From assembly GCF_018687095.1 (NCBI RefSeq), contig NZ_CP061286.1, forward strand, positions 868,001 to 932,000: DNA of 64,000 nucleotides, read 5' to 3'. Position 1 is the stretch's first letter; the number at the start of each line of letters is the position of its first letter. Under the pieces are notes generated by a model that saw only the letters and a program-made list of their open reading frames with translations, was not told where the DNA came from and did not search any database. This stretch comes from Polynucleobacter sp. MWH-UH25E (GTDB lineage: Bacteria; Pseudomonadota; Gammaproteobacteria; Burkholderiales; Burkholderiaceae). The translations under genes were made by a program, and so were the position numbers. Positions 1-9,752 of the stretch are shown here, piece after piece.

Positions 1-556
1 ATGCCCTCAAGAAGACATTCAAGGGAAGGCTGAGCTCCCCTCGGTAGCCCTTGGCATCAAGGTATGGATCTAGCATTTCTTGTAGCTGGTTTTTGGAAAG
101 AGATTCACCGGTCAGGGGGTCCATGATTACCTCACCCTGTTGCAGGGAGATACGCATCATGAAGTGATTAGGAAATGAGACGCCACGAATCTTCAAACCA
201 ATTTGCTGTCCAAGCTCCATCATCAAAATTGCCAGAGAGATTGGAATACCGCGACGATTTTCAAGTACGTAGTGCAAGTAGGAATTCTCGGGAGCATAAA
301 AATCATTTGGGTTGGGACCAAACCCTAGCTCGGCATAAAAAAAGTGTTTCAAAATTTGTAAGCGCTGAACAGGTGATGTATCCGGGGTAATGCGCGCTTT
401 TAATTTATTGCCTAGTTCATCAAGCTGATCAAGTACGCCTTGAACATCTAGGTCTGGGTATGCGTGTTGCGCTACTGCGATAGCAGCTTCCGTTAACGGA
501 AAGTGTTCGTCTTCAGTAACTAATGTAGTGAAGTAGTCGAGCTGTTGTGTTGGCAT
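1..556 (-). CDS. SirB1-family transglutaminase-like protein, 3' end cut by window
   Basis: The reading frame is open from an ATG at 556 to the left edge with no stop, so about 185 N-terminal residues are visible and the C-terminus is missing. The protein begins MPTQQLDYFTTL. In its middle it has the stretch LENRRGIPISLAILMMEL, then VSFPNHFMMRI and IMDPLTGE. This pattern is typical of the SirB1 / transglutaminase-like core-2 family, in which the core is usually followed by TPR-like helices. The biochemical role of the family is not established, and this is a family call only. The start lies 5 bp past the murJ stop on the same strand, so the two are probably co-transcribed, with murJ first. Confidence 0.8.
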   Translation of the reverse strand, partial: MPTQQLDYFTTLVTEDEHFPLTEAAIAVAQHAYPDLDVQGVLDQLDELGNKLKARITPDTSPVQRLQILKHFFYAELGFGPNPNDFYAPENSYLHYVLENRRGIPISLAILMMELGQQIGLKIRGVSFPNHFMMRISLQQGEVIMDPLTGESLSKNQLQEMLDPYLDAKGYRGELSLPLNVFLRA

Positions 557-561
557 ACATC

Positions 562-2115
562 CTATTTTGCATGACGCAAGAATTTTTGCCAGCGAATTCC
601 CACTAAAGCCAAAGAAATAAAGTAAACCAAGGCCGCAGCCGTTAACCATAGTACCAATAGGCCTATGCGAGTCCAGGGTTGAGCTTGAAGTTCGATCCAA
701 TTATGAGCAGAGGCCGCATAAAAAAGCACCGCCGAAAATGGGATAAGAGCGAGAAATAGCTGCCCTAGGTATTTGGGCCATGCAGCATTTGGAAGGGCGC
801 CCCGTTTGCTTAGGCCTATCCACAGTAGCGCTGCATTCAGGCAAGCGCCAGTGCCGACGGATAAGGCCAGGCCCGCATGTCCAAACCAGGGCACAAAAAT
901 AAGATTTGCTAGCTGTGTGGCAATCAATACAACTAAGCCAATTTTGACGGGCGTGCGAATATCTTGTCGGGAGTAAAAGCCAGGAGCCAAAATTTTTACC
1001 AATATCAAACCAATTAAGCCAACGCCATATGCTGAAAGAGCGCGTTGCGTCATCAGCACATCTATTGCATTGAATTTCCCGTAGTGATACAAGACGGCCG
1101 CTAAGGGCTCGCCAAAAATAAAAAGGGCAATGGCTGAAGGCGCTGCCAACAAGAAGGTGAGTTGCAGACCCCATACCAATAGCTCGCCAGCATGTGCTAA
1201 ATCATTCTTGGCGTTTGCTTTACTCAGGCTCGGTAACAGAACAGTACCAAGCGCCACGCCAAGCAAGGCGGTTGGAAATTCCATTAGGCGGTCAGCATAT
1301 GAGAGCCATGAAACACTCCCGGCTTGCAAGCGAGATGCGATGTTGGTGTTGATGATGAGTGATATTTGCGCAACAGATACGGCAAAGACTGCAGGACCCA
1401 TCAGTTTTAAAACTCGTCTTGCATCTGGATTGTTGAAGGCGGATTTAATTGCGCCCGGCAGTAAACCAATGCGTGGCAATAAACCCAAGCGTGCAAGAGA
1501 TGGAACTTGAATGGCTAATTGCAGAACGCCACCTAAAAGCACGCCAATGCTGAGTGCATAAATTGGCTGCCCTAAATATGGCGCCAAGAAAATAGCGCTG
1601 CCAATCAGCGCAAGATTTAATAGAACAGGTGTGAATGCTGGAATCGCAAAACGATGATAGGTATTCAAGATTCCGGCAGACAGAGACACCATGGAAATCA
1701 GTCCAATATATGGAAACATGATCCGGGTCATGACAACGCTCGCATCGTAGGCTGGGCCACCAGTAAAGCCTGTGGCAATAACCAAAATCAATAATGGAGC
1801 GCCAATAACCCCTACCAATACTGTCAGCAATAAGGCCCAAAATAGGAGGGTGGCAACGGCATTTATGAGGGTTTTGGCCTTGTTTTGGTCCTCATTTGTG
1901 GAAATTTCGCCCAAAATGGGCACGAAAGCCTGAGAAAAGGCCCCCTCTGCAAATAGTCGTCGTAGCAGATTGGGTAGCCTAAAAGCCACATTAAAGGCGT
2001 CTGTCCACTCTGAAGCCCCGAAACTACGGGCAATCAGCGTTTCCCGTAGCAACCCTGTAATACGGGAAAGCATGGTGAGGGAGCTGACCTTGGCAGCGGC
2101 AGAAAGCAGGTTCAT
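562..2115 (-). CDS. murJ: Lipid II flippase MurJ (MviN family)
   Basis: A 517-residue integral membrane protein that moves lipid II across the cytoplasmic membrane for peptidoglycan synthesis. The N-terminus MNLLSAAAKVSSLTMLSRI followed by GLLRETLIARSFGAS is the conserved MurJ opening, and RLPNLLRRLFAEGAFSQAFVP is the first-loop signature of the MVF family. Hydrophobic segments recur through the whole length, as expected for the 14-helix MOP-superfamily fold, and the length matches the family (about 510-520). It is transcribed away from rpsT and followed after 5 bp by the SirB1-like gene. No truncation or odd feature is seen. Confidence 0.96.
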   Translation of the reverse strand: MNLLSAAAKVSSLTMLSRITGLLRETLIARSFGASEWTDAFNVAFRLPNLLRRLFAEGAFSQAFVPILGEISTNEDQNKAKTLINAVATLLFWALLLTVLVGVIGAPLLILVIATGFTGGPAYDASVVMTRIMFPYIGLISMVSLSAGILNTYHRFAIPAFTPVLLNLALIGSAIFLAPYLGQPIYALSIGVLLGGVLQLAIQVPSLARLGLLPRIGLLPGAIKSAFNNPDARRVLKLMGPAVFAVSVAQISLIINTNIASRLQAGSVSWLSYADRLMEFPTALLGVALGTVLLPSLSKANAKNDLAHAGELLVWGLQLTFLLAAPSAIALFIFGEPLAAVLYHYGKFNAIDVLMTQRALSAYGVGLIGLILVKILAPGFYSRQDIRTPVKIGLVVLIATQLANLIFVPWFGHAGLALSVGTGACLNAALLWIGLSKRGALPNAAWPKYLGQLFLALIPFSAVLFYAASAHNWIELQAQPWTRIGLLVLWLTAAALVYFISLALVGIRWQKFLRHAK

Positions 2116-2266
2116 GAGCCGATTTTCCCCTATTTATGGTTTGACTGGGCTTTTTTGCCCCTTTCAGGTAAAATCTTGGGTTTTGGCGAGCTTGCTTACA
2201 AAATTGGCAAGGTCGCAAGATATTTAACTAATCGTATTTAGCAATTTATAGAGGCAAGGTTTAAAG

Positions 2267-2533
2267 ATGGCCAATACAGCACAAGCGCGTAAGCGCGCAC
2301 GCCAGGCAGTAAAACAGAACGAGCACAATTCCAGCTTGCGTTCAAAGCTCCGTACTTCCATTAAGGCAGTTCGTAAAGCGATCGAATCTGGTGATAAAGC
2401 TGCTGCTGCAAAAGTATTCGCAGCATCCCAATCAACAATCGACAAGATTGCTGACAAAAAGATTGCTCACAAAAATACTGCGGCTCGTCAAAAGTCACGT
2501 TTGTCTGCAGCTATTAAAGCGATGGCAGCGTAA
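2267..2533 (+). CDS. rpsT: 30S ribosomal protein S20
   Basis: An 88-residue, strongly basic protein starting [20 protein letters not shown], the standard opening of bacterial S20. S20 binds 16S rRNA early in 30S assembly. Length and composition fit the family. The gene is monocistronic by appearance: it is divergent from murJ and is followed after about 45 bp by a strong hairpin-plus-T-run terminator. The ATG is preceded by a purine-rich AGAGGCAAGG stretch about 10 nt upstream that can serve as ribosome binding site. Confidence 0.97.
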   Translation: MANTAQARKRARQAVKQNEHNSSLRSKLRTSIKAVRKAIESGDKAAAAKVFAASQSTIDKIADKKIAHKNTAARQKSRLSAAIKAMAA

Positions 2534-2553
2534 TTTAGTTTTTGTTTTAGGCT

Positions 2554-2603
2554 GGTCGAAACGTATTTCGACCGAGGCCCGCTCCTCATCAGAGCGGGTT
2601 TTT
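2554..2603 (+). terminator. Double hairpin terminator after rpsT
   Basis: Two consecutive inverted repeats. GGTCGAAA / TTTCGACC (2554-2561 with 2566-2573) closes on a CGTA loop. CCCGCTC / GAGCGGG (2578-2584 with 2592-2598) is followed directly by TTTTT. The second has the classic intrinsic-terminator form for plus-strand transcription. It sits just before the convergent DUF3579 stop codon. Confidence 0.85.
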
Positions 2604-2607
2604 GTTT

Positions 2608-2922
2608 TTAAGGCTGAGGTGGTGTTGCTGGGTTGAACTCACAAGCCTCTTCGATCGGTAGATTATTGTCTTTGGCAAAGTTCATGACAAAGTCTAGCGC
2701 TCTAGGGTCGAGGTCACCTAGTCTAGTATCAATAACAACGCATTTCACTTTTGCAATGAGTACTGGTCTTACATAGGGCGAGTAAGTGAAGCGAGGGTCT
2801 CCCGAATCGCCGGGTGGGCGAAAAGTAGCCATAACCCCGCAAAGACGCTCCGCCCAATCGCTGGGCCGAAACGGTTTGCCAGAAGTTGTAATGCCTTGAA
2901 TGAAAAGCGTTTTGTGGTTCAA
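2608..2922 (-). CDS. DUF3579 family protein
   Basis: A 104-residue protein starting MNHKTLFIQGITTSGKPFRPSDWAERLCG. The stretch GKPFRPSDWAERLCG and the following YSPYVRPV are recognisable as the DUF3579 family, small proteins found mainly in Betaproteobacteria. No catalytic motif, signal peptide or membrane segment is visible, and the function is unknown. Its position between rpsT and argF is a familiar arrangement in Burkholderiales. It is transcribed towards rpsT and divergently from argF. Its N-terminal coding start leaves about 150 bp of shared upstream region with argF. Confidence 0.85.
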   Translation of the reverse strand: MNHKTLFIQGITTSGKPFRPSDWAERLCGVMATFRPPGDSGDPRFTYSPYVRPVLIAKVKCVVIDTRLGDLDPRALDFVMNFAKDNNLPIEEACEFNPATPPQP

Positions 2923-3070
2923 GTTGGCGTTTGGATATTTGTAAGGGTAGTACTAAGCCCTCTAGCTTAACAGCCTGAGGTGACCGTAAGATGGCTTTAT
3001 GTTCTATTTTCGTGCAGTTGATTGATTTAAGAAAAAAATGCAAGCCAAAACTTTAGTAGAAAGCTCAACT

Positions 3071-4018
3071 ATGACATCTCTGGCAAAGCCTCAAGTGCCT
3101 GGTCAGGTCAAGCACTACCTGCAGTTTGCTGACCTCACTCGTGAAGAGTATGACTACTTGCTGAAAAGATCAGCATGGTTAAAAGCCAAGTTTAAAAGTT
3201 ATGAGACATGGCACCCTCTGCATGACCGGACTTTGGCGATGATTTTTGAGAAGCATTCAACACGTACGCGCCTCTCATTTGAAGCGGGGATACACCAGCT
3301 AGGTGGTCACGCGGTCTATCTCAATACCCGTGATACTCAATTGGGCCGTGGTGAGCCTGTAGAGGACGCTGCACAGGTGATTTCAAGAATGACCGACATC
3401 ATCATGATTCGTACATTCGGACAAGAAATCATTGAGCGCTTTGCTTCGAACTCTCGTGTGCCCGTGATTAATGGCCTGACTAATGAATATCACCCATGCC
3501 AAGTTCTCGCAGATATTTTTACTTATGTTGAGGCACGCGGACCGATTCAAGGAAAAACGGTTGCTTGGGTTGGTGATGCCAACAACATGGCCTATACCTG
3601 GATTCAGGCGGCTGAGTGCTTAGATTTTCAATTACGCTTTTCTGCACCCGAAGGTTATCAATTAGATCCAGTACGACTTAGTAGTAATGCCACCAAGCAT
3701 CTAACTATTTGCGCCGATCCTAAGGACGCGTGCAAAGATGCTGATTTGGTTACTACAGACGTTTGGACCAGCATGGGCTATGAAGCTGAAAATACTTCAC
3801 GTATGAACGCTTTTAAAGACTGGATGGTTGATGAAGAGTTGATGGCACTTGCAAAGCCCGATGCTTTATTTATGCACTGCCTGCCTGCACACCGGGGCGA
3901 AGAGGTTTCTGCGGGCGTGATTGATGGTCCGCAAAGTATTGTGTGGGAAGAGGCGGAAAATCGTCTGCATGTTCAAAAAGCCTTGATGGAATATTTGCTC
4001 TGCGGGCGTTTGGATTAA
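3071..4018 (+). CDS. argF: Ornithine carbamoyltransferase
   Basis: Transfers the carbamoyl group of carbamoyl phosphate to ornithine, giving citrulline in arginine synthesis. Visible motifs are STRTR near residue 63 (carbamoyl-phosphate binding), YHPCQ in the middle and HCLPAHRGEE near the C-terminus (ornithine/active-site loop). From the ATG at 3071 the protein is 315 residues, close to the usual 305-315. An in-frame ATG at 3038 would add 11 residues (MQAKTLVESST), which do not resemble family N-termini. Neither start has a strong ribosome binding site, so the start is uncertain. argG follows 64 bp downstream on the same strand, consistent with an arginine operon. Confidence 0.95.
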   Translation: MTSLAKPQVPGQVKHYLQFADLTREEYDYLLKRSAWLKAKFKSYETWHPLHDRTLAMIFEKHSTRTRLSFEAGIHQLGGHAVYLNTRDTQLGRGEPVEDAAQVISRMTDIIMIRTFGQEIIERFASNSRVPVINGLTNEYHPCQVLADIFTYVEARGPIQGKTVAWVGDANNMAYTWIQAAECLDFQLRFSAPEGYQLDPVRLSSNATKHLTICADPKDACKDADLVTTDVWTSMGYEAENTSRMNAFKDWMVDEELMALAKPDALFMHCLPAHRGEEVSAGVIDGPQSIVWEEAENRLHVQKALMEYLLCGRLD

Positions 4019-4082
4019 GAGATAAAAAGTAGTCAAGAAGTATTGAGTCATTTGTTTATTAATTTTTATTGAATAAGAAATC

Positions 4083-5315
4083 ATGTCTGATATTAAAAAG
4101 GCCGTACTAGCGTATTCCGGTGGACTCGACACCAGCGTGATCTTGAAGTGGCTTCAAGATACTTATGGTTGTGAAATCGTTACTTTCACTGCAGATTTGG
4201 GTCAAGGCGAAGAGCTTGAGCCGGCTCGCGCCAAAGCACTCCAATTTGGCATCAAGCCAGAAAATATTTTTATTGATGATTTGCGCGAAGAGTTTGTGCG
4301 TGACTTTGTATTTCCAATGTTCCGTGCAAATACGATTTATGAGGGTGAGTATTTACTCGGCACTTCGATCGCCCGCCCACTAATTGCAAAACGTCAAATT
4401 GAGATTGCTCGTTTAACTGGTGCGGACTCTGTATCGCACGGCGCTACCGGCAAAGGTAATGACCAGGTTCGCTTTGAATTGGGTTACTACGCTCTTGAGC
4501 CAGGAATTAAAGTGATTGCTCCATGGCGTGAATGGGATCTCCTCTCTCGTGAGAAGTTGATGGCCTACGCTGAAAAGCATGGCATTCCAGTAGAAATGAA
4601 ACACAAGCAAGGTGGTTCACCTTATTCCATGGACGCCAACTTATTGCATATCAGCTATGAAGGCCGTCATTTGGAAGATCCAAATGCCGAAGCCGAGGAA
4701 TCTATGTGGCGTTGGACAGTGTCTCCTGAAAAAGCTCCAGATGCTCCCGAAATTATTGAAATTGAATTTAAGTCTGGCGATCCTGTCGCTATTAACGGTA
4801 AGTCATACAAGCCACATGAATTGTTGGCTGAACTGAATCGCCTTGGTGGCAAACACGGCATTGGCCGTCTCGACTTGGTAGAAAACCGTTTCGTTGGCAT
4901 GAAGAGCCGTGGTTGCTATGAAACTCCTGGCGGCACTATTTTGCTCAAAGCACATCGCGGTATTGAAAGTATTACGCTGGACCGCGAAGTGGCGCACTTA
5001 AAAGATGATCTGATGCCACGCTATGCAAGTTTGATCTATAACGGTCTGTGGTGGTCTCCAGAGCGTATTGCTTTGCAAACTCTGATCGATCACACTCAAC
5101 AGATGGTCAATGGCGTAGTCCGTTTGAAACTCTACAAGGGCTCTGTATCTGTGATTTCAAGAGATTCAGCGAACACCTTGTTTGATCAAACAATCGCCAC
5201 TTTTGATGATGACGGCGGGGCCTATAACCAAGCCGATGCTGCCGGCTTTATCAAGCTCAATGCATTGCGTATGCGTATTGCTGAAACCGCAAAACGTAAA
5301 CGTACAAAGAAATAA
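4083..5315 (+). CDS. argG: Argininosuccinate synthase
   Basis: ATP-dependent condensation of citrulline and aspartate to argininosuccinate, the step after ArgF. The 410-residue protein opens with [10 protein letters not shown] (residues 10-19), the PP-loop ATP-pyrophosphatase motif. Further along are [13 protein letters not shown] and [16 protein letters not shown], both conserved in type-1 argininosuccinate synthases. The C-terminus is basic (KRKRTKK). It follows argF on the same strand and is followed after 36 bp by ppnP, with no terminator until after ppnP, so the three genes may share a transcript. Confidence 0.97.
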   Translation: MSDIKKAVLAYSGGLDTSVILKWLQDTYGCEIVTFTADLGQGEELEPARAKALQFGIKPENIFIDDLREEFVRDFVFPMFRANTIYEGEYLLGTSIARPLIAKRQIEIARLTGADSVSHGATGKGNDQVRFELGYYALEPGIKVIAPWREWDLLSREKLMAYAEKHGIPVEMKHKQGGSPYSMDANLLHISYEGRHLEDPNAEAEESMWRWTVSPEKAPDAPEIIEIEFKSGDPVAINGKSYKPHELLAELNRLGGKHGIGRLDLVENRFVGMKSRGCYETPGGTILLKAHRGIESITLDREVAHLKDDLMPRYASLIYNGLWWSPERIALQTLIDHTQQMVNGVVRLKLYKGSVSVISRDSANTLFDQTIATFDDDGGAYNQADAAGFIKLNALRMRIAETAKRKRTKK

Positions 5316-5351
5316 TTTCAATTAGAACCAAACAATAAAGAGAGAATTTAG

Positions 5352-5657
5352 ATGCAATTTGATCAAGTTTCTGTTGGCAAGAAAGCTAATGTATTTTTTG
5401 ATGGTAAGTGTGTGTCACATACTGTAACAATGCCGAACGGTGTGCGTAAATCTGTTGGTGTTGTATTGCCAAGCACTTTACGTTTTGACCTGAGTACTAA
5501 AGAAGTAATGGAAGTAGTTGATGGCAATGCATTTGTCAGCATCAATGGCGCTCCTGAACAAGAGTTCAAGGCTGGCCAAAGCTGGGAAGTGGAAAAGGGT
5601 GGTTATTTCATCATCCGCGCTGAGCAGCCAGTGCACTATGTTTGCCACTTTGAGTAA
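5352..5657 (+). CDS. ppnP: Pyrimidine/purine nucleoside phosphorylase PpnP
   Basis: A 101-residue cupin-fold protein of the PpnP (YaiE/DUF1255) family, which phosphorolyses a broad range of nucleosides to free base and ribose-1-phosphate. Family marks are the N-terminal NVFFDGKCVSHTV, the central LPSTLRFDLSTKEVMEVVDG and the C-terminal FIIRAEQPVHYVCHFE. Length is typical. The ribosome binding site AAAGAGAGAA lies about 6 nt before the ATG. It is the last gene before a strong terminator. Confidence 0.92.
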   Translation: MQFDQVSVGKKANVFFDGKCVSHTVTMPNGVRKSVGVVLPSTLRFDLSTKEVMEVVDGNAFVSINGAPEQEFKAGQSWEVEKGGYFIIRAEQPVHYVCHFE

Positions 5658-5678
5658 ACGTGCTTCTGCTTAAAGCAA

Positions 5679-5706
5679 AACGCAGGCCTAGGCCTGCGTT
5701 TTTTAT
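5679..5706 (+). terminator. Terminator after argG-ppnP
   Basis: Perfect inverted repeat AACGCAGGCC / GGCCTGCGTT (5679-5688 with 5691-5700) with a two-base TA spacer, continued by a T-run TTTTATT. It ends the argF-argG-ppnP transcript and faces the convergent DUF192 gene. Confidence 0.85.
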
Positions 5707-5737
5707 TGTTACTTTACTGTTCTGAGTCGATTACTTT

Positions 5738-6190
5738 TTATCTCTTTGGCAGCCCATTAATAAAGCTTCCGGGAACAATCACGCGATCAGAGAACCATTG
5801 CTTATTCATTTCTAAGGCATAACGCACAGCAGCCTTAGGGCAATGGTTGTTGGTGGTCTCGGCTTGCATTTCTTCAATGTTCACAATCTTGCCATCGTCA
5901 GCAATAAAGGCAATCGACAGGGGAATCTTGGTATTGTTCATCCAAAAGCAATGCCCAGCTTTCTGTTCGAAGATAAACAGCATTCCCGAATTGGTTGGCA
6001 TGCTGGTGCGATTCATTAAACCTACTTCTCTCGTCTTAGGTGTATCAGCTAGCTCTGCCTGAATTCGGTAGATGCCTGTTTTGAGTTCAACGGTTGGCAG
6101 TCCTACATTGAGTTGTGCCCAAGCATTTGCTGAGCAAAACAGAATGCTGGAAATAAAAAGTTTTTGAATGAGTTTTATTTTTGTATGCAT
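5738..6190 (-). CDS. Exported DUF192 family protein
   Basis: A 150-residue protein with an N-terminal signal peptide: basic MHTKIKLIQK, a hydrophobic core LFISSILFCSANAW and a likely cleavage after AWA. The mature part has VGLMNRTSMPTNSGMLFIFE, HCFWMNNTKIPLSIAFI and the downstream IVNIEEMQ, the diagnostic pattern of DUF192. Proteins of this family are small exported beta-rich domains without an assigned activity. It is convergent with ppnP and upstream of nothing obvious. Its own start lies about 30 bp beyond the cold-shock terminator. Confidence 0.88.
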   Translation of the reverse strand: MHTKIKLIQKLFISSILFCSANAWAQLNVGLPTVELKTGIYRIQAELADTPKTREVGLMNRTSMPTNSGMLFIFEQKAGHCFWMNNTKIPLSIAFIADDGKIVNIEEMQAETTNNHCPKAAVRYALEMNKQWFSDRVIVPGSFINGLPKR

Positions 6191-6222
6191 GCTTGCATTT
6201 TAAGTGAGGCAAATTTCAGGCG

Positions 6223-6251
6223 AAAAAAAACCCAGGAACAAATCCTGGGTT
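6223..6251 (-). terminator. Terminator after the cold-shock gene
   Basis: Inverted repeat AACCCAGGA / TCCTGGGTT (6229-6237 with 6243-6251) next to a run of eight A at 6223-6230, which is a T-run on the minus strand. It stands 22 bp past the cold-shock stop codon. Confidence 0.83.
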
Positions 6252-6273
6252 TCTCATAATGATCTAAGGACTA

Positions 6274-6477
6274 TTAAGCCGCTTGGATATTTGTAGCTTG
6301 TTTGCCTTTAGGACCTTGGGTAATATCAAAAGTTACCTTTTGGTTTTCCTTGAGGGTCTTGAACCCAGGCATAGTAATTGCGCTGAAATGCGCGAATAAC
6401 TCTTCTTCACCATCATCAGGTTTGATAAAGCCAAAACCTTTTGCATCATTGAACCACTTAACAATTCCGGTCGCCAT
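6274..6477 (-). CDS. cspA: Cold-shock domain protein (CspA family)
   Basis: A 67-residue single-stranded RNA/DNA-binding protein, the usual length of CspA-type chaperones. RNP1 is KGFGFI at residues 13-18 and RNP2 is LFAHF near 27-31. The N-terminus [10 protein letters not shown] is standard. Family members melt mRNA secondary structure and are often cold-induced through a long structured 5' leader. The gap upstream (6478 to about 6745) is long enough for such a leader, but I cannot show induction. The paralogue name is uncertain, since bacteria usually have several csp genes. Confidence 0.93.
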   Translation of the reverse strand: MATGIVKWFNDAKGFGFIKPDDGEEELFAHFSAITMPGFKTLKENQKVTFDITQGPKGKQATNIQAA

Positions 6478-6744
6478 GCGAACTCCATTACATAAACTTA
6501 AAACAACCGTGATGAGGGCAAATACTTTTTAATCAGTCTCAATCCACAACACGCCTAAATAGAACCCTTTTATAGGCCTACCCCCCGATTGTTTGCCCTT
6601 TTTGTGGGGGTGTCAAGGAGTTAAATAGCCTTATTACCCCGTATTTACCCCTTTTTTTATCGAAAAATGCCCCAATATGGGTTAAATCAGGGTTTTTTTG
6701 GGGTTTTCACAACAAGAATCCCCTGAAATCCAGTTTAGGTATCT
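6478..6744. promoter_or_regulatory. Divergent intergenic region between cspA and clpS
   Basis: About 270 bp with no open gene, one of the longer gaps in the window. It contains homopolymer-rich stretches (CCCCCC near 6581, GGGGG near 6606, a T-run of seven near 6653, another near 6694). It must hold both the cold-shock promoter with its leader and the clpS promoter. I did not find a convincing -35/-10 pair or a named operator. Confidence 0.5.
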
Positions 6745-6762
6745 GTGTTTAGAATGTTTCTC

Positions 6763-7110
6763 ATGAGTCGCGCACCAAAGAATCCCACTACAGGCATCCC
6801 TGCCAACCCCTATGTTGAGGACACCCTTTTACTCGAAAAACAAGTCGAGCAAGTTAAGGTTCCCTCAATGTATAAAGTTTTGTTACTGAATGACGATTAC
6901 ACCCCAATGGAATTTGTGGTGATGGTCATTCAGGAGTACTTCAATAAAGATCATGAGACTGCAACGCGCATCATGTTGCAAGTGCATTTAGTTGGTAAAG
7001 GTATCTGTGGCGTCTTTACACGCGATGTCGCAGCAACTAAAGTACATCAAGTAATTGAATTATCGCGTGAAGCTGGTCACCCATTACAGTGCACTATGGA
7101 GGAAGCATGA
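6763..7110 (+). CDS. clpS: ATP-dependent Clp protease adaptor ClpS
   Basis: Adaptor that binds the ClpA N-domain and delivers N-end-rule substrates to ClpAP. The core [18 protein letters not shown], then [12 protein letters not shown] and the C-terminal [10 protein letters not shown] are unmistakable. In-frame starts exist at 6745 (GTG), 6754 (ATG) and 6763 (ATG). The last gives 115 residues. An AGG at 6737-6739 would favour the GTG, so the start is uncertain. Any of them gives a longer unstructured N-terminus than the roughly 105-residue relatives. The stop overlaps the clpA start (ATGA), implying translational coupling. Confidence 0.94.
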   Translation: MSRAPKNPTTGIPANPYVEDTLLLEKQVEQVKVPSMYKVLLLNDDYTPMEFVVMVIQEYFNKDHETATRIMLQVHLVGKGICGVFTRDVAATKVHQVIELSREAGHPLQCTMEEA

Positions 7111-9413
7111 TTGCCCAAGAACTAGAAGTAAGTCTGCATATGGCGTTTGTTGACGCCCGTGCATCCAGACATGAGTTCATTACGGTGGAGCATTTGCTTG
7201 CAGCCTTACTAGATAACGCCACTGCGGTTGAGGTGCTTAAGGCTTGCGCCGTCAACATTGCAGAGCTACGTGCCCAGTTAAAGAATTTTATTAATGACAA
7301 CACTCCTGTAGTGCCTGGTAATGATGAAGTCGATACGCAGCCTACTTTAGGTTTTCAGCGTGTGATTCAACGCGCGATCATGCATGTTCAGTCCACTTCA
7401 AATGGAAAGAAAGAGGTTACTGGTGCAAATGTGTTGGTAGCGATTTTTGGTGAGAAGGATTCGCATGCAGTGTATTTCTTGCAGCAGCAAGGCGTCACTC
7501 GATTGGATGTAGTGAACTTTATTAGCCATGGCGTACGTAAGGATCAGGCTGAGCATGTGAAGCCAGTCGAGTCAACACAAGACGCTGAAGAGTCTGCCGC
7601 CTCTGGTAAGGAGAGTCCGCTTGATCAATACACTCAAAACCTCAATGCTATGGCTCGCCAAGGCAAGATCGACCCATTAATTGGTCGTGAGAGTGAAGTA
7701 GAGCGTGTCATTCAGGTGCTGTGCCGCCGCCGTAAAAATAACCCCTTACTAGTAGGTGAGGCAGGTGTTGGTAAAACCGCGATTGCTGAAGGCTTAGCTT
7801 GGAGAATCGTAAAGGGTGATGTGCCAGAGGTATTGGCAAACGCGACAGTCTATTCATTAGATATGGGTGCTTTACTCGCTGGTACTAAATACCGTGGTGA
7901 TTTTGAGCAGCGTCTCAAGAGTGTTTTGAAGTCTTTAAAAGATCACGCGCACGGCATCTTGTTTATTGATGAGATTCATACATTGATTGGAGCTGGTGCA
8001 GCTTCAGGTGGCACCTTAGATGCTAGCAACTTACTAAAGCCTGCTCTATCCAATGGCTCTCTGAAATGTATTGGTGCAACGACCTTTACTGAGTATCGCG
8101 GTATTTTTGAGAAAGATGCGGCTTTATCTCGTCGCTTCCAAAAGGTAGACGTTGTAGAGCCAACCGTAGATCAAACTGTACAAATTCTGCGTGGCCTCAA
8201 ATCCCGCTTTGAAGAGCACCATAGCGTGAAGTACTCTGCTGGTGCTTTAGTGGCTGCCGCTGAACTTTCTTCTCGCTACATTAATGATCGCCATTTGCCT
8301 GACAAGGCAATCGATGTAATTGATGAGGCAGGGGCAGCGCAACGCATATTGCCTAAATCAAAGCAAAAGAAAACGATTGGTCGTCCCGAGATTGAAGAGA
8401 TTGTTGCCAAGATTGCACGCATACCGCCCCAGTCCGTTACGGTTGATGATCGCAGTAAGTTGCAGACGCTTGATCGTGACATTAAGAGCGTGGTGTTTGG
8501 GCAAGATCCAGCCATTGAGGCCTTGGCTAGTGCTATTAAGATGACTCGTGCTGGTCTTGGTAAGGTTGATCGCCCAATTGGCTCTTTCTTGTTCTCTGGC
8601 CCGACTGGGGTTGGTAAGACTGAGGTAGCAAAGCAATTAGCCTTTATCTTGGGTATCGAACTTTTACGTTTTGATATGTCTGAGTACATGGAGCGTCACG
8701 CCGTAAGTCGTTTGATTGGCGCTCCTCCTGGATATGTTGGTTTTGATCAAGGCGGTCTATTGACTGAGGCGGTCAATAAGAAGCCTCACTGCGTGCTACT
8801 TTTGGATGAAATTGAGAAAGCGCATCCAGATATCTTCAACATCCTGTTGCAAGTTATGGACCATGGAACCTTGACTGATAACAATGGTCGCAAGACAGAC
8901 TTCCGCAATGTGATCATTATCATGACCACCAATGCAGGGGCTGAGGTAATGCAGAAGTCCACCATCGGCTTTACAAATGCGCGTGAATCCGGTGATGAAA
9001 TGGCCGATATCAAGAAGTTCTTTACACCTGAGTTCCGCAATCGTTTAGATGCTATCGTGTCTTTCAAAGCTCTTGATGAAACCATCATCATGCGCGTGGT
9101 TGACAAGTTCTTGATGCAATTGGAAGAGCAGCTGCATGAGAAGAAGGTGGATGCCACCTTTAGTCCTGCCCTGCGAGCTCATTTGGCGAAACATGGTTTT
9201 GATCCATTGATGGGCGCACGTCCAATGCAGCGGATTATCCAGGATACCGTTCGCAAAGCCCTAGCTGATGAGTTACTGTTTGGCAAGTTAGCCCAGGGCG
9301 GCCATGTCGATGTGGATATTGATGCTGACGGTAAAGTCAACCTAACTTTTGATGTACCAAAATTACCGGGTAAAGCCGCCAAGATTGATGTTGCGCCTGC
9401 GGAAGAAATTTAA
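7107..9413 (+). CDS. clpA: Clp protease ATP-binding subunit ClpA
   Basis: AAA+ unfoldase that feeds substrates to ClpP. The N-domain opens [14 protein letters not shown] with the repeat motif [15 protein letters not shown]. The first Walker [10 protein letters not shown] is near residue 217 with Walker [10 protein letters not shown]. The second, GPTGVGKTE, is near residue 497 with [13 protein letters not shown]. From the ATG at 7107 the protein is 768 residues, normal for ClpA. An upstream in-frame ATG at 7089 lies inside clpS and is not needed, because GGAGGA at 7098-7103 is a good ribosome binding site for 7107. The ATGA overlap with clpS fixes the operon. Confidence 0.96.
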   Translation: MIAQELEVSLHMAFVDARASRHEFITVEHLLAALLDNATAVEVLKACAVNIAELRAQLKNFINDNTPVVPGNDEVDTQPTLGFQRVIQRAIMHVQSTSNGKKEVTGANVLVAIFGEKDSHAVYFLQQQGVTRLDVVNFISHGVRKDQAEHVKPVESTQDAEESAASGKESPLDQYTQNLNAMARQGKIDPLIGRESEVERVIQVLCRRRKNNPLLVGEAGVGKTAIAEGLAWRIVKGDVPEVLANATVYSLDMGALLAGTKYRGDFEQRLKSVLKSLKDHAHGILFIDEIHTLIGAGAASGGTLDASNLLKPALSNGSLKCIGATTFTEYRGIFEKDAALSRRFQKVDVVEPTVDQTVQILRGLKSRFEEHHSVKYSAGALVAAAELSSRYINDRHLPDKAIDVIDEAGAAQRILPKSKQKKTIGRPEIEEIVAKIARIPPQSVTVDDRSKLQTLDRDIKSVVFGQDPAIEALASAIKMTRAGLGKVDRPIGSFLFSGPTGVGKTEVAKQLAFILGIELLRFDMSEYMERHAVSRLIGAPPGYVGFDQGGLLTEAVNKKPHCVLLLDEIEKAHPDIFNILLQVMDHGTLTDNNGRKTDFRNVIIIMTTNAGAEVMQKSTIGFTNARESGDEMADIKKFFTPEFRNRLDAIVSFKALDETIIMRVVDKFLMQLEEQLHEKKVDATFSPALRAHLAKHGFDPLMGARPMQRIIQDTVRKALADELLFGKLAQGGHVDVDIDADGKVNLTFDVPKLPGKAAKIDVAPAEEI

Positions 9414-9450
9414 TTAATCATCGTTCTTAATAAAAAGTAAAAAGGAAAAT

Positions 9451-9684
9451 ATGTCTCATCACGATAAATTGCTTGAAGCGTTTGAAACGTATAAAGCTGA
9501 GAATGAAAAGTTTCAAGAAAAAGGCATTAAGGCATCTGCTGCCCGTGCTCGTAAAGCTTTGCAAGAAATCGCTGGGTCTTGCAAAGAGCGTCGCAAAGAG
9601 ATTTCTGCTGAAAAAGAATCGCGCGAAGGTAAGGGTGCAGGCATGTCACAAGATGCAGCACGCCACGCTCATATTCGGAAGTAA
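9451..9684 (+). CDS. Small basic histone-H1-like (Hc1-type) protein
   Basis: A 77-residue, highly charged, mostly helical protein starting MSHHDKLLEAFETYKAENEKF, then KGIKASAARARKALQEI and CKERRKEISAEKE. The F-x(n)-E-KF-x-(E/D)KG-x-KA-x-xARARKALQEI pattern resembles the Hc1 / bacterial H1-like family of nucleoid proteins. No signal peptide or membrane segment. AAAAAGGAAAAT just upstream of the ATG is a good ribosome binding site. It lies 37 bp after clpA and before a terminator, so it may be read with clpSA or from its own promoter. The DNA-binding role is inferred from similarity and charge only. Confidence 0.7.
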   Translation: MSHHDKLLEAFETYKAENEKFQEKGIKASAARARKALQEIAGSCKERRKEISAEKESREGKGAGMSQDAARHAHIRK

Positions 9685-9752
9685 ATTGACGGTTAATCGC
9701 AATTATGTAGTTGATACTCACAATCAACAAAATCAGTAACTTAGCAAAAACG

